Source: JABHHG01 sp964419445 (GTDB lineage: Bacteria; Fidelibacterota; Marinisomatia; SCGC-AAA003-L08; D37C17). From it: a stretch of 15,222 nucleotides of DNA. The stretch covers positions 1 through 15,222 of the forward strand of contig CAYQPE010000042.1 of the NCBI GenBank assembly GCA_964419445.1, written 5' to 3'. How positions within the stretch are numbered: the stretch's first letter is position 1; each line of letters starts with the position of its first letter. Positions 5,884-14,264 of the stretch are shown here, in pieces. The notes beneath the pieces were generated by a model. That model did no database searches. It was not told where the DNA came from and saw only the letters and a list, made by a program, of their open reading frames with translations. The position numbers and the translations under genes are program-made.

Positions 5884-6268
5884 ATCTAACGGGAATTAAA
5901 TGTCCCAGAATATAGCCTATTAATATTCCCACAAGAAGGGCCAACGTAATCATACGATGTGAGAGTATGGTATTGCCATAGCCCTTTTTAATGGCCACAA
6001 ATGATGTAAAATATCCTGTTAAATTTAACATCCAAAACAGAGGAATGGTAAATAGCTTAACAATGATGGGTCCAATTATAGGGATTGTGGAAACAAGAAT
6101 TGATATACCAGAGAATACATTGGTTATAAATCCCATTACTAAAGTTATTAGTGCCACCGCACGTACATCTAATTCTAATTTTAGCATGAAATATGCGATT
6201 AAGCCAATTAAAACCATGGTAGTAATTGTTTTTGGGTGTTTTTTAACGGTTTTAAAAAATGTATTCAT
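5882..6268 (-). CDS. Small polytopic membrane protein, unknown function
   Basis: A 128-residue hydrophobic protein not recognised by family. A basic start (KTVKKHPK) precedes a hydrophobic helix at about 14-30. Another hydrophobic stretch covers about 36-62, a third follows at about 63-92 with proline and glycine breaks (STIPIIGPII), and a final helix lies at about 106-125. Four membrane passes is a reasonable guess. It is the last gene of the long - strand operon, and its ATG overlaps the stop of the DUF3108-like gene (ATGA, 6265-6268). Its steady association with that gene and the two glycosyltransferases suggests an envelope role, but no catalytic or transport motif is visible. Confidence 0.75.
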   Translation of the reverse strand: MNTFFKTVKKHPKTITTMVLIGLIAYFMLKLELDVRAVALITLVMGFITNVFSGISILVSTIPIIGPIIVKLFTIPLFWMLNLTGYFTSFVAIKKGYGNTILSHRMITLALLVGILIGYILGHLIPVR

Positions 6269-6933
6269 TTTATTCTGTGTTGTGCTGTGAGGGTAAAGAT
6301 ACCAAATTTAAATTGACATTTTTCAATATGATTTTTAGAGTTGTCCAACCAAATTTTTCTTACTGCATTTTCCTTAAACACTGCCCATGTAAAAATATCA
6401 GTATGTTCAATAATCCCAACATAATTTGAATTATCAATTAAATTTAAATCAAGTAAAATTACATTTTCATAATCTGTAAGACTGGCTTCATAGAGGAGGC
6501 CTTCTCTCTCAATTTTATATTTATGATGCAAAGTTAAATCCAAATGCGGCAATAAATGTAAAAGAGTAAAAATGGTATAAGCATCATGGGGTATGCACTT
6601 CTCTGAACCAATATAACATGGCATATTATTGATTAATTCCGTACCCAATGTATTATTAATTCCAGGCTGTTGAGTCACTTTTTGAAATGATTTTATCTGG
6701 TGAAATTGATTATCAAAAATTATTTCATACCTATTATTCACTGGGTAGAAAAAATTGTACATGGCAGATTTTGTACTAGCTTCAAATTTGAGGTAAGTAT
6801 GAGGTATTTGGCTTATCAACGTATCAGAAGAAACAATTTCCACCGTTGCCACATTCATTCCCATAAATGAAATATCATATTCATGACTTTGACAATAAAC
6901 TATAGAAAATAAAGATATTAAAAGCGCGATCAT
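6265..6933 (-). CDS. DUF3108-like exported protein
   Basis: A protein of about 222 residues with a short signal-like N-terminus (MIALLISLFSIVYC, probable cleavage after it) and a beta-rich body. The opening YDISFMGMNVATVEI and a later strand pattern resemble DUF3108 envelope proteins, whose biochemical role is unknown. Cys in SIVYC followed by Gln-Ser might allow lipidation, but the lipobox is not canonical. I take ATG 6933 as start: it overlaps the upstream glycosyltransferase stop as ATGA and follows GGAAAGAG, whereas ATG 6945 has no ribosome binding site. Starting at 6945 would add MERE to the signal. It is coupled to the small membrane protein downstream. The family call is tentative. Confidence 0.65.
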   Translation of the reverse strand: MIALLISLFSIVYCQSHEYDISFMGMNVATVEIVSSDTLISQIPHTYLKFEASTKSAMYNFFYPVNNRYEIIFDNQFHQIKSFQKVTQQPGINNTLGTELINNMPCYIGSEKCIPHDAYTIFTLLHLLPHLDLTLHHKYKIEREGLLYEASLTDYENVILLDLNLIDNSNYVGIIEHTDIFTWAVFKENAVRKIWLDNSKNHIEKCQFKFGIFTLTAQHRIK

Positions 6934-8072
6934 TTCTCTTTCCATTTAAAAGATGTAAACACACCCAAAAATCCAAAAACAGAAATATAAAGAGGATGAA
7001 TTACTCCCATCATTAAATAGGCAGAAAATGACCACTTGGAATGTAAATAGTGATAATAGGAATACATATATAATCCATCTGCAGAAGTTTTAACAATCCA
7101 GGGTAAAAGATGAACAATATTGGAAGTTTGCATAAATTTAAACATTGAAAAGAGTACAAATAAATTTGCAAAATACAAGAAAGGAAGCGTTAATTTGAAT
7201 AATTGTGTTGTATCAATATTATAATAAGACATACTTTTAGAAGCAAATCGTATTCGCTGATGAATAAACTGATCTATGCTTTCTGGTGGTGGTGAATCTA
7301 CAAGGGCATTAGGTGATAATACGAATTCTATTTTGTAATTAGACTTTGTAGTTATTTTTTGTAATAACAGATCATCATCACCCGAAATAAAATGAGAAAT
7401 TCCCTCATATCCATTTACATCTTTAAAGCATTGTTTTAGAAATCCCATATTTCTACCGGTACAAGAATAAATCACTCCTTGTCCCATTCCCCCAGCTGAA
7501 AAGGCATCTTGTGCCATACTATCCAACTCAAACACATCATCCATAAAAGACTTTCTATTTGTAAGGGGTGCTGGTGCAGAGATAAATCCCACAGAACTTT
7601 CTTCAAATGGCTTAACCATTTCTTCAATCCATTGGGGGTGAGGAATGCAATCTGCATCAGTTTGAAGAATAATATTATGACTTGATTTATCTATAGCCAA
7701 ATGTAACGCCCATTTTTTAGGTGCCCATCCTTCTTTAGTTTTATCTATATTAATGGTCTTAATAAAAGGATATTGCTCCATATATTCATTAATTATAGAT
7801 GCAGTTTTATCTGTAGATCGATCATTTACAATGATAAGCTCAATTAATTCCTGTGGATAACTTTGTGAAAGCATGGCATTAAAAAGGGCATGAAGATTAT
7901 TTTGTTCATTTTTAGCAGATATTATAATAGATATCATTGGCTTATAAGTTTTAAAAGCTGAGTATCTTTTTTTGAGTTTATTTAAACCATCGTATAGCCA
8001 AAAAATAAGACCTAAATATAAAATTGATAATAATATTGCAACAATTATCATAAAGATTATCGACCTCTCCAT
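6930..8072 (-). CDS. Membrane-anchored GT2 glycosyltransferase (A)
   Basis: A 380-residue family-2 glycosyltransferase. An N-terminal membrane helix (about 5-27) is followed by the GT-A fold: nucleotide-binding start MISIIISAKNE (46-56), VNDRSTD (82-88), the DxD-type metal site TDADC (138-142), the acceptor-side GDDD (231-234) and QRIRF (272-276). The last motif departs from the usual QxxRW by Phe for Trp. Two or three further membrane helices fill the C-terminus from about 292. It transfers a sugar from a nucleotide donor onto an acceptor at the cytoplasmic membrane face; donor and acceptor are unknown. Carotenoid glucosyltransferases of this shape exist and are one alternative. The gene overlaps its upstream partner by 16 nt. 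ATG 8051 (Met8), which sits 12 nt after GGAGAGG, is a possible alternative start. Confidence 0.88.
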   Translation of the reverse strand: MERSIIFMIIVAILLSILYLGLIFWLYDGLNKLKKRYSAFKTYKPMISIIISAKNEQNNLHALFNAMLSQSYPQELIELIIVNDRSTDKTASIINEYMEQYPFIKTINIDKTKEGWAPKKWALHLAIDKSSHNIILQTDADCIPHPQWIEEMVKPFEESSVGFISAPAPLTNRKSFMDDVFELDSMAQDAFSAGGMGQGVIYSCTGRNMGFLKQCFKDVNGYEGISHFISGDDDLLLQKITTKSNYKIEFVLSPNALVDSPPPESIDQFIHQRIRFASKSMSYYNIDTTQLFKLTLPFLYFANLFVLFSMFKFMQTSNIVHLLPWIVKTSADGLYMYSYYHYLHSKWSFSAYLMMGVIHPLYISVFGFLGVFTSFKWKEK

Positions 8073-9166
8073 TGTGGCTTAAATTTAAAGAGTGTTAAGA
8101 TGGCTACAACTATAACAAATGGAATTTGCAACACAAACCAAAATATGAAATGAGAAATAGGATAGTTGAATTCATGTAAGTTTTTAGATAATAAAAAAAG
8201 GTTTGACTCGAAAATGAACTTTAAAAACAATGTACTAAGAAATAAGTGTAGAGAGAAAAAAGGAAGAAGGAGTAAAAACAGATTTACCAAAAATGTTGAA
8301 ATTGAAACGGTATAAAAAGGTAGATTGTATTTGTACACAATTTTCATATCACCTGCCCAACGAATTCGCTGTTTAATAAGAGAGGTCCATGTATTTTCAG
8401 CACGTGAAAAAACCTTATCATTCATCAGGTGAGGGACTGCGAAAGCAAATTTAGCTTTTCCAAATTTACGACACAGCAACATAAACAAAGTATCATCACC
8501 TTGAAGTTGATTTGCAATTTTATTAAATCCACCAATACGATTATATAATGACTTTCTATATCCTTGATTTTGCCCAGAACAGGCCCAAGGCCTATTATTA
8601 TTTACCATTCCATGGGCAGCAGACATAAGCATGAAGAAATCAATTCTCTGGAAGATTGAAGAGATTGAAGAACTTTTTTCTGTTTCTGAATAGCCGATAA
8701 CATAATCAACATCATCTGTAAAGGCTGTCATCATATTTTTCACCCAATTATGATGTATAATACAATCAATATCAGTAAAAAGTAAATATTCATGGCTAGC
8801 CATATTGATACCAGCATCTAGGGCCCTCTTTTTATGGGATAATTTAGAACTACCTTGTGATGAGTGAACATAAACAAATCGGGAATCATCTGACACAAAT
8901 TTATTTATTATAATTGATGTGTTATCACTGGAGGCATCATCAACGATTAAAAATTCTAATTGACCTGAGTAGTGTTGTTTTTGAAGTGAACTAAGGAGTC
9001 GAGTACAGTTCTTTTCACCATTTCTTACTGCTACCACAACTGAAACCGGTGGTGAATAATCATTGAAAGACGTGGTTTTTCTGAAAACCAGTCCTCGCTT
9101 AAAGTTGAATAAAGCAACTAAATATAGACTTAATGATGTTAAAAAAATAATTGAAGTGTAAATCAA
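8057..9166 (-). CDS. Membrane-anchored GT2 glycosyltransferase (B)
   Basis: A 369-residue family-2 glycosyltransferase with the same plan as its downstream neighbour but clearly divergent from it. It has an N-terminal helix (about 3-21), VSVVVAVRNGE (41-51), VDDASSD (75-81), metal site TDIDC (131-135), QGDD (222-225) and an intact QRIRW (266-270). Three hydrophobic segments follow from about 284 and the protein ends in a basic tail. The intact motifs suggest an active, possibly processive, membrane enzyme; the product is unknown. The start appears to be TTG at 9166, overlapping the mgtE stop as TTGA, because no in-frame ATG occurs before the catalytic domain. A weak start there would keep expression low and coupled to mgtE. 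Confidence 0.87.
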   Translation of the reverse strand: MIYTSIIFLTSLSLYLVALFNFKRGLVFRKTTSFNDYSPPVSVVVAVRNGEKNCTRLLSSLQKQHYSGQLEFLIVDDASSDNTSIIINKFVSDDSRFVYVHSSQGSSKLSHKKRALDAGINMASHEYLLFTDIDCIIHHNWVKNMMTAFTDDVDYVIGYSETEKSSSISSIFQRIDFFMLMSAAHGMVNNNRPWACSGQNQGYRKSLYNRIGGFNKIANQLQGDDTLFMLLCRKFGKAKFAFAVPHLMNDKVFSRAENTWTSLIKQRIRWAGDMKIVYKYNLPFYTVSISTFLVNLFLLLLPFFSLHLFLSTLFLKFIFESNLFLLSKNLHEFNYPISHFIFWFVLQIPFVIVVAILTLFKFKPQWRGR

Positions 9167-10575
9167 TGGAATTGTAATAATGATTGGGCGATAATGAAAT
9201 AACCAAGTACACCAATAATATCAATTGCGGTGGTTACAAATGGACCTGTTGATATAGCAGGGTCAAAATCTAATTTATATAATAAAATGGGGATAAACGA
9301 TGCAACTAAGCAGGCGATGAACATAGAAAAAAGTATGGATAAACCTACAATAATTGCCAATAGGAATGGCGTTATAAATTGGGAATATTGAAAATATGCC
9401 ACTGCTCCTAACAGAAATCCATATATTGCCCCCATGATTATTCCTACATTTACTTCCTTTAATATGACCGTAGAAACTTCATCAATATTCACATGTCCAG
9501 TTGCAATACCCCGAACAATGATAGTGCTTGTTTGGGTCCCAATATTACCACCCATTCCCATAATAACGGGAATAAATGATGCTAAAATTATGGTTTGTTC
9601 TAATATATTTTCAAAAGATCCTATAATTGCCAATGCACAAACACCCCCTATCCAACTTGCTATTAACCATGGGAATCTAGTTTTCACATTTTGAAATGTA
9701 GATTGTAGCAAAATATCTTCATCTTCACCAGCACCTGCCATTTTCAACATATCTTCTGTCGCCTCTTCACGAATAACATCAATTACATCATCAACAGTAA
9801 CAATTCCCTCGATTTCTTTTTCAAGGTTCAATACAGGAAGGGCTAAATAGTTGTATTCTGAAACTAAATTGGCAACTTCTTCTTGGTCGGTTTCTGGAGA
9901 AACATAGACAAATTCCTGCTCCATAATACCTTTTAGTACGGTATTTGGTGGATGTAACAATAATTGGCGTAACGAAACAATCCCCACCATTTTATTTTTA
10001 TCATTGGTCACATAAATATAGAATGGCATTTCTGTTTCATCACCCAAATCTTGGAATTTATCTAACGCTTCTTTTAATGTTAGATTTTCATTAAATGCCA
10101 TATATTCATGAGACATCAATCTCCCTGCAGAATCATCTCCATATTGAAGTATATCATCAACATCTTGCTGATATTGAGCATCCATGGCATCATGGATCTG
10201 TGCACTAATAGGTTCTGGAAATGATTCTAAAAGCTCTACAGATAATTCAGTGGGAATAGTAGAGAGGGATTGAGCAATCTCATTTACATCCATTTCATCA
10301 AAAATTTCAGGAATAAGTGCATGATCTAATTCAGATAGAAAATCTGCAAATCCTTCCATACGTTGGATATATTTAAAAATATCTCTTCGTTCGGCTGGGG
10401 TAAGATATCGGTATACCCACGCCATTTTTGCAGGATGGGTTTTATTAATTAACTTATAAAGTGTAACCGTTGCATTACGTCGGTAGAGGCGACGAATTGC
10501 AGATAATGTAATACTTCCACGCTCTTGTTGAAATTCGTGGGGCACTAATCCATAAATCCTTGCGAATTCATCCAA
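9163..10575 (-). CDS. mgtE: MgtE-family magnesium transporter
   Basis: A 470-residue magnesium channel/transporter. An acidic helical N domain (about 30-150) is followed by a tandem CBS-domain pair (about 153-270) that senses cytosolic magnesium, a connecting helix, and five membrane helices from about 302. Pore signatures are present: MGMGGNIGTQTSTIIVRG (339-356) and, near the end, DPAISTGPFVTTAID, whose D452 matches the conserved pore aspartate of Thermus MgtE. Length is typical and the protein looks intact. The start is uncertain. TTG at 10575 gives a 31-nt overlap with the upstream gene; GTG at 10545 (residue 11) shares one base with that gene's TAG stop and is an attractive alternative. 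It lies mid-operon between the cystathionine beta-synthase-type gene and glycosyltransferase B. Confidence 0.95.
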   Translation of the reverse strand: MDEFARIYGLVPHEFQQERGSITLSAIRRLYRRNATVTLYKLINKTHPAKMAWVYRYLTPAERRDIFKYIQRMEGFADFLSELDHALIPEIFDEMDVNEIAQSLSTIPTELSVELLESFPEPISAQIHDAMDAQYQQDVDDILQYGDDSAGRLMSHEYMAFNENLTLKEALDKFQDLGDETEMPFYIYVTNDKNKMVGIVSLRQLLLHPPNTVLKGIMEQEFVYVSPETDQEEVANLVSEYNYLALPVLNLEKEIEGIVTVDDVIDVIREEATEDMLKMAGAGEDEDILLQSTFQNVKTRFPWLIASWIGGVCALAIIGSFENILEQTIILASFIPVIMGMGGNIGTQTSTIIVRGIATGHVNIDEVSTVILKEVNVGIIMGAIYGFLLGAVAYFQYSQFITPFLLAIIVGLSILFSMFIACLVASFIPILLYKLDFDPAISTGPFVTTAIDIIGVLGYFIIAQSLLQFH

Positions 10576-11495
10576 TCATCATCTACAAACTTTGTAAGAT
10601 AATTGCGTATAGAATCTGGAAGTATGACTAAACACGATTGATTTTTATCCAGTTCATGGGCAACTTGCATCGCAGCCCATACAGCTGAACCAGAAGAACC
10701 TCCACATAATAGGCCCTCTTCTTTTATAAGGCGTTTTGCCATAATAAAGGAGTTTTTATCATCACATTTTATGTATTTATCAATAAGTTCATTCTTTAAC
10801 ACATCAGGGATAAAGTCATAACCAATCCCTTCCACTTGATAGGAATGAATTTCATCGCCACCCCCTAATATTGAGCCGTAGGGATCAACACCGATTATTT
10901 TAATATGTGGATTATGCTCTTTCATACGCTTTGCGATTCCAGTGATGGTACCTCCTGTACCTACGCCGGCTACAATCATATCCACATCTGGTAAATCATT
11001 AATTATTTCTTCAGCAGTATTTTCATAATGAGCATCAGGATTTGCAGTATTTTCATACTGATCCAATATATGAGAATTTGGAATTTCTTTATTAAGTTTG
11101 TTGGCAATACCAATATGGCTCTCAGGGTCATCCCATGCAGCTTCAGTGGGAGTTCGTACAATTTCTGCGCCCAGAGCTTCCAGAACCACAGCCTTTTCAT
11201 GGCTCATCTTCTCTGGCATGGTGATTATCATTTTATAACCTTTTACAGCAGCAGTCAATGCCATACCGATGCCTGTATTCCCCGATGTGGGCTCTATGAG
11301 CGTATCACCAGGTTTTATGCGCCCTTCAGCTTCTGCCTTTTCAATCATGTTTACACCGATTCGGTCTTTTACAGAACCCCCTGCATTAAAATATTCACAT
11401 TTAGCATAAAATTGGCAGTCAAACTCACTACCTACACGATTTAATTTTACGATGGGAGTATTCCCCACCGCCTTTAAAATATTATCAATTAGCAT
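10545..11495 (-). CDS. Cystathionine beta-synthase-type PLP enzyme, catalytic core only
   Basis: A 316-residue fold-type II PLP enzyme. The Schiff-base lysine is K43 in GGSVKDR. The substrate loop TSGNTG is at 70-75 and the phosphate cup GTGGT at 179-183. Several stretches match eukaryotic-type cystathionine beta-synthase more than O-acetylserine sulfhydrylase: NSHILDQY (140-147), VEGIGYDFIP (221-230), LLCGGSSGS (262-270) and ILPDSIRNYLTKF (291-303). It should condense serine or an activated serine with homocysteine or sulfide. The N-terminal heme segment and the C-terminal CBS-domain pair of the human enzyme are both absent, so S-adenosylmethionine control is not expected. Cysteine synthase remains possible. 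A 59-nt gap to the upstream methyltransferase (11496-11554) shows no terminator and only a weak TATAAA; it is the only non-overlapping junction in the operon. Confidence 0.88.
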   Translation of the reverse strand: MLIDNILKAVGNTPIVKLNRVGSEFDCQFYAKCEYFNAGGSVKDRIGVNMIEKAEAEGRIKPGDTLIEPTSGNTGIGMALTAAVKGYKMIITMPEKMSHEKAVVLEALGAEIVRTPTEAAWDDPESHIGIANKLNKEIPNSHILDQYENTANPDAHYENTAEEIINDLPDVDMIVAGVGTGGTITGIAKRMKEHNPHIKIIGVDPYGSILGGGDEIHSYQVEGIGYDFIPDVLKNELIDKYIKCDDKNSFIMAKRLIKEEGLLCGGSSGSAVWAAMQVAHELDKNQSCLVILPDSIRNYLTKFVDDDWMNSQGFMD

Positions 11496-11554
11496 AATTT
11501 TTCTCTTTTTTGAAATTTAAACAGGTGAAATTTAGGGAGTTTTATAAAAGGATT

Positions 11555-12322
11555 CTAATAAGAAGTGAGAGCAACCAACTTCCCCATAATTACCCCACCG
11601 GCAACGGCCACATTTAGGCTGTCGATATGTCCTTTTTGAGTAATGGTTACTTTTTCGTCTATAAATGGCATGATGTGGGGAGATAATCCATGGGCTTCAC
11701 TACCCAATACTAATGCCCATTGTTCAGGGGAAGTTATGCTATCTACAGAGGTTCCTTCCATATCGGCACCCATAATATGATAATTATATGATTTTAAAGT
11801 TGGCATCAATTCTAGAAGATCTAATTGTGCCAGTTGTGATAAATAAAAATGAGCTCCCATTCCTGAACGTATTACTTTTGAATTATAGGGGTCCACACAA
11901 TCCAATGATAAAACGATATTTTTTATACCAAACCATTCGGCAGTTCTCATTAATGTGCCCATATTTCCAGGATCTGATACATTATCTAATATGAGTATTG
12001 GCTTATCATTAATTTGAAATGATGTAAATTGCGGGATAGGCATTAATGCAATAATACCCTGATTATGTTGACTATCACATACTTGGGATAAACTTTTTTC
12101 AGTGGTGATATCTACGGGCACATTCTGTTGTTGAAGTGAATCTATAAGGGTATCATGTTTATCTGCATAAGATTGAGTACACCAAACCTGACTCATCTCA
12201 GTTTTTGCATTTAATGCTTCATTGATTAATCGATGTCCCTCAATTATACATTGTTGTTCTGCTACACGATATTTTTTAACATGTAGTGAACGCAGGTATT
12301 TTACACGGGACGTAGATAGCAT
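11555..12322 (-). CDS. TrmH/SpoU-family RNA 2'-O-methyltransferase
   Basis: A 255-residue SPOUT methyltransferase that should use S-adenosylmethionine to 2'-O-methylate a ribose in rRNA or tRNA. The N-terminal substrate-binding domain (about 1-100) contains IIEGHRLINEAL (26-37), as in RlmB/TsnR-like enzymes. The knotted catalytic domain carries motif 1 DNVSDPGNMGTLMRTAEWFG (113-132), with its conserved Asn and Arg. Motif 2 is LVLGSEAHGLS (204-214). Motif 3, HIDSLNVAVAGGVIMGKL (232-249), is intact. The exact target cannot be read; 23S G2251 (RlmB) is one option. ATG 12322 shares one base with the upstream TAA (TAATG), so translation is probably coupled. Length is normal. Confidence 0.92.
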   Translation of the reverse strand: MLSTSRVKYLRSLHVKKYRVAEQQCIIEGHRLINEALNAKTEMSQVWCTQSYADKHDTLIDSLQQQNVPVDITTEKSLSQVCDSQHNQGIIALMPIPQFTSFQINDKPILILDNVSDPGNMGTLMRTAEWFGIKNIVLSLDCVDPYNSKVIRSGMGAHFYLSQLAQLDLLELMPTLKSYNYHIMGADMEGTSVDSITSPEQWALVLGSEAHGLSPHIMPFIDEKVTITQKGHIDSLNVAVAGGVIMGKLVALTSY

Positions 12323-13095
12323 TAATCAATTTCTAATACAACGGGGCAATGGTCTGAGCCCATAACATCTGGAAGGATATATGCATTTTTCATCGTTGAT
12401 TTTAATTCAGGTGAAATACAGAAGTAATCGATTCTCCAGCCTACATTTCTGGTACGTGCACCCCCCATATAACTCCACCAAGTATAGTGACCGTTACCTT
12501 CATGGAATTCACGGAACGTGTCTATATATCCAGCATTGACAATGTTATCAAACCCTTCTCGTTCTTCATTGGTAAATCCGGCATTTCCGGGGCGAGTTTT
12601 AGTTGTCTTATTACTTTGGGGATTTGCCAAATCTAATTCCGTATGAGCAACATTTAAATCCCCACAAAAAATTACAGGTTTATCTTGCGCTAACGAGTTT
12701 ATAAATTTTAAAAAGTCCACATCCCATTCATTTTGACGATAGTCTAAACGACTCAAGTCACGTTTTGAATTGGGCGTGTAAACGGTAACTAAATAATAGT
12801 TCTCAAATTCACATGCAATTACACGACCCTCAGTATCATGAATTTGAATATCCATATCATTGGCAACACTTAAAGGTTTAACTTTTGAAAATATTGCAGT
12901 GCCTGAATATCCCTTTTTTTCAGCTGAATTCCAATACTTATATGGATATTGTTTTAAATCCAATTCAACTTGTTCTGGATGTGCCTTTGTTTCTTGAATA
13001 CATAAAACATCGGGGTTATGTTCATCAACAAAATCTAGAAATCCCTTTTTCAATACAGCACGAATGCCGTTTACATTCCATGATATAATTTTCAT
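12322..13095 (-). CDS. xth: Exodeoxyribonuclease III / AP endonuclease (ExoA/Xth family)
   Basis: A 257-residue Mg-dependent DNA repair nuclease of the endonuclease/exonuclease/phosphatase fold. It should cut 5' of abasic sites and trim 3' blocked ends. Active-site residues are visible: N7 in SWNVNG, E35 in IQETK, Y106 in YTPNS, D146 and N148 in GDLNVAH, W220/D223 in GWRIDYF, and the closing D248-H249 pair in GSDHCPV. The EREGF (178-182) and YTWWSYMGGARTRNVGWR (204-221) regions follow the ExoA/APE1 pattern. Nothing is missing. The start is ATG 13095 with GAGGTG just upstream, one of the few good ribosome binding sites in this operon. It overlaps thiI by 4 nt (ATGA) and trmH by 1 nt. Confidence 0.95.
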   Translation of the reverse strand: MKIISWNVNGIRAVLKKGFLDFVDEHNPDVLCIQETKAHPEQVELDLKQYPYKYWNSAEKKGYSGTAIFSKVKPLSVANDMDIQIHDTEGRVIACEFENYYLVTVYTPNSKRDLSRLDYRQNEWDVDFLKFINSLAQDKPVIFCGDLNVAHTELDLANPQSNKTTKTRPGNAGFTNEEREGFDNIVNAGYIDTFREFHEGNGHYTWWSYMGGARTRNVGWRIDYFCISPELKSTMKNAYILPDVMGSDHCPVVLEID

Positions 13096-14264
13096 TTCAC
13101 CTCAATTAATTTATGTTCAACATTTTGTAGGGCATCATCATATAGGGGTTGAAGATCAATTTTAGCTTCAGTTTTTTGGACATCTATTAAGTTTGCTTTT
13201 GTTTCGGGATGCAGAGGTACAAAAAATGAGCAACAGTCTTCATAAGGTTCAATAGATATCTCATAGGTACCTATATCTCTTGCACGATTTATAATATCCT
13301 CTTTATTCAATCCTGAAAGGGGACGTAACACGGGTCTACTTACAACATCAGATGTGGCTCGTATATTAGATAATGTTTGTGATGCCACTTGCCCTACACT
13401 TTCACCCGTTACCAGTGCAGGTGCATCAATTTTTTCTGCAATTTTTTCTGCTAAATACATCATGGCACGACGAAATAATATAACCCATAATTTATTGGGA
13501 GCCGTTTCCATAATTTTTTCCTGTATGGCCAATAATGGGATGTTATACAAATTACATTTAATTTGATATCCTGCCATCACCTCTAAAATTCGCTCAACAT
13601 TTTTTATAGATTGCCGACTGGTTGCAGGTGCACTATGAAAATGAACATAGGATAAATCAACACCACGCTTAATCATTTCAAAAGAGGATACGGGGGAATC
13701 TATACCTGATGAAATAAGGCTCACCGCTTTTTCTCCAGAGCCAACAGGAAGTCCGCCCACTCCACCAATTTTATCTACTCCAATATAGGCTTTACCTTTT
13801 ACCAATTCGATTACAACTTCTAGGTCTGCACCTTTCAGCTTTACCGGTTTTTTGCATAATGGTTGGAGATGTGCCCCCACTTGTCGATTAATTTCCTGTG
13901 ACGTAAGTGGAAAATTTTTGTATTGTCGTTTTGAAGAAACTCGAAAACTTTCAAATTCTTTACCTAATATTAGCTGTGCAGCTTTTTGATTTATGAGCTC
14001 CATCTCTGCATCTACACGATGCATTAAATGTGCATTCATAAGTCCCATTACTTTTTTTAATGAAATTGCATATTCATTCCAACGCGAGTGATCAATTCCA
14101 AAAATAAATACACGGGCTGCATTAATTTCTATACTGGTAAAGGGAAGGGGCTTAATTTGAGTTCGCACATTACGGATAAAAATTTTCTCAAACCATCTAC
14201 GATTATCTCCTTTAATGGAAATTTCATGGTAATGGATTAAAATGCAATGTTTTTCAGGAATCAT
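13092..14264 (-). CDS. thiI: tRNA 4-thiouridine synthase ThiI (no rhodanese domain)
   Basis: A 390-residue protein that adenylates U8 of tRNA and inserts sulfur to make 4-thiouridine. The N-terminal ferredoxin-like domain (about 1-55) starts with HYHEISIKGDNRRWFE. A THUMP RNA-binding domain follows (about 60-165), then the PP-loop adenylation domain with SSGIDS at 185-190. The loop usually reads SGGxDS; here its first Gly is Ser. C344-C345 in EDCCSFFVP retains the catalytic cysteine region. The protein stops without the C-terminal rhodanese domain of the E. coli enzyme, as in many Gram-positive and other ThiI proteins, so the persulfide must come from a separate donor. A role in thiazole synthesis is then less likely. 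It overlaps hisS and xth by ATGA on both sides, a tRNA-biology pairing with hisS. Confidence 0.94.
   Translation of the reverse strand: MIPEKHCILIHYHEISIKGDNRRWFEKIFIRNVRTQIKPLPFTSIEINAARVFIFGIDHSRWNEYAISLKKVMGLMNAHLMHRVDAEMELINQKAAQLILGKEFESFRVSSKRQYKNFPLTSQEINRQVGAHLQPLCKKPVKLKGADLEVVIELVKGKAYIGVDKIGGVGGLPVGSGEKAVSLISSGIDSPVSSFEMIKRGVDLSYVHFHSAPATSRQSIKNVERILEVMAGYQIKCNLYNIPLLAIQEKIMETAPNKLWVILFRRAMMYLAEKIAEKIDAPALVTGESVGQVASQTLSNIRATSDVVSRPVLRPLSGLNKEDIINRARDIGTYEISIEPYEDCCSFFVPLHPETKANLIDVQKTEAKIDLQPLYDDALQNVEHKLIEVK

Noticed and set aside
5991..6290. 99-residue + strand open frame opposite the small membrane protein
   Set aside because: It is the complement of a hydrophobic gene coupled to its operon by an ATGA overlap, and it has no ribosome binding site of its own.
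11028..11444. 138-residue + strand open frame inside the cystathionine beta-synthase-type gene
   Set aside because: It has no family motif, and the - strand enzyme here is beyond doubt.
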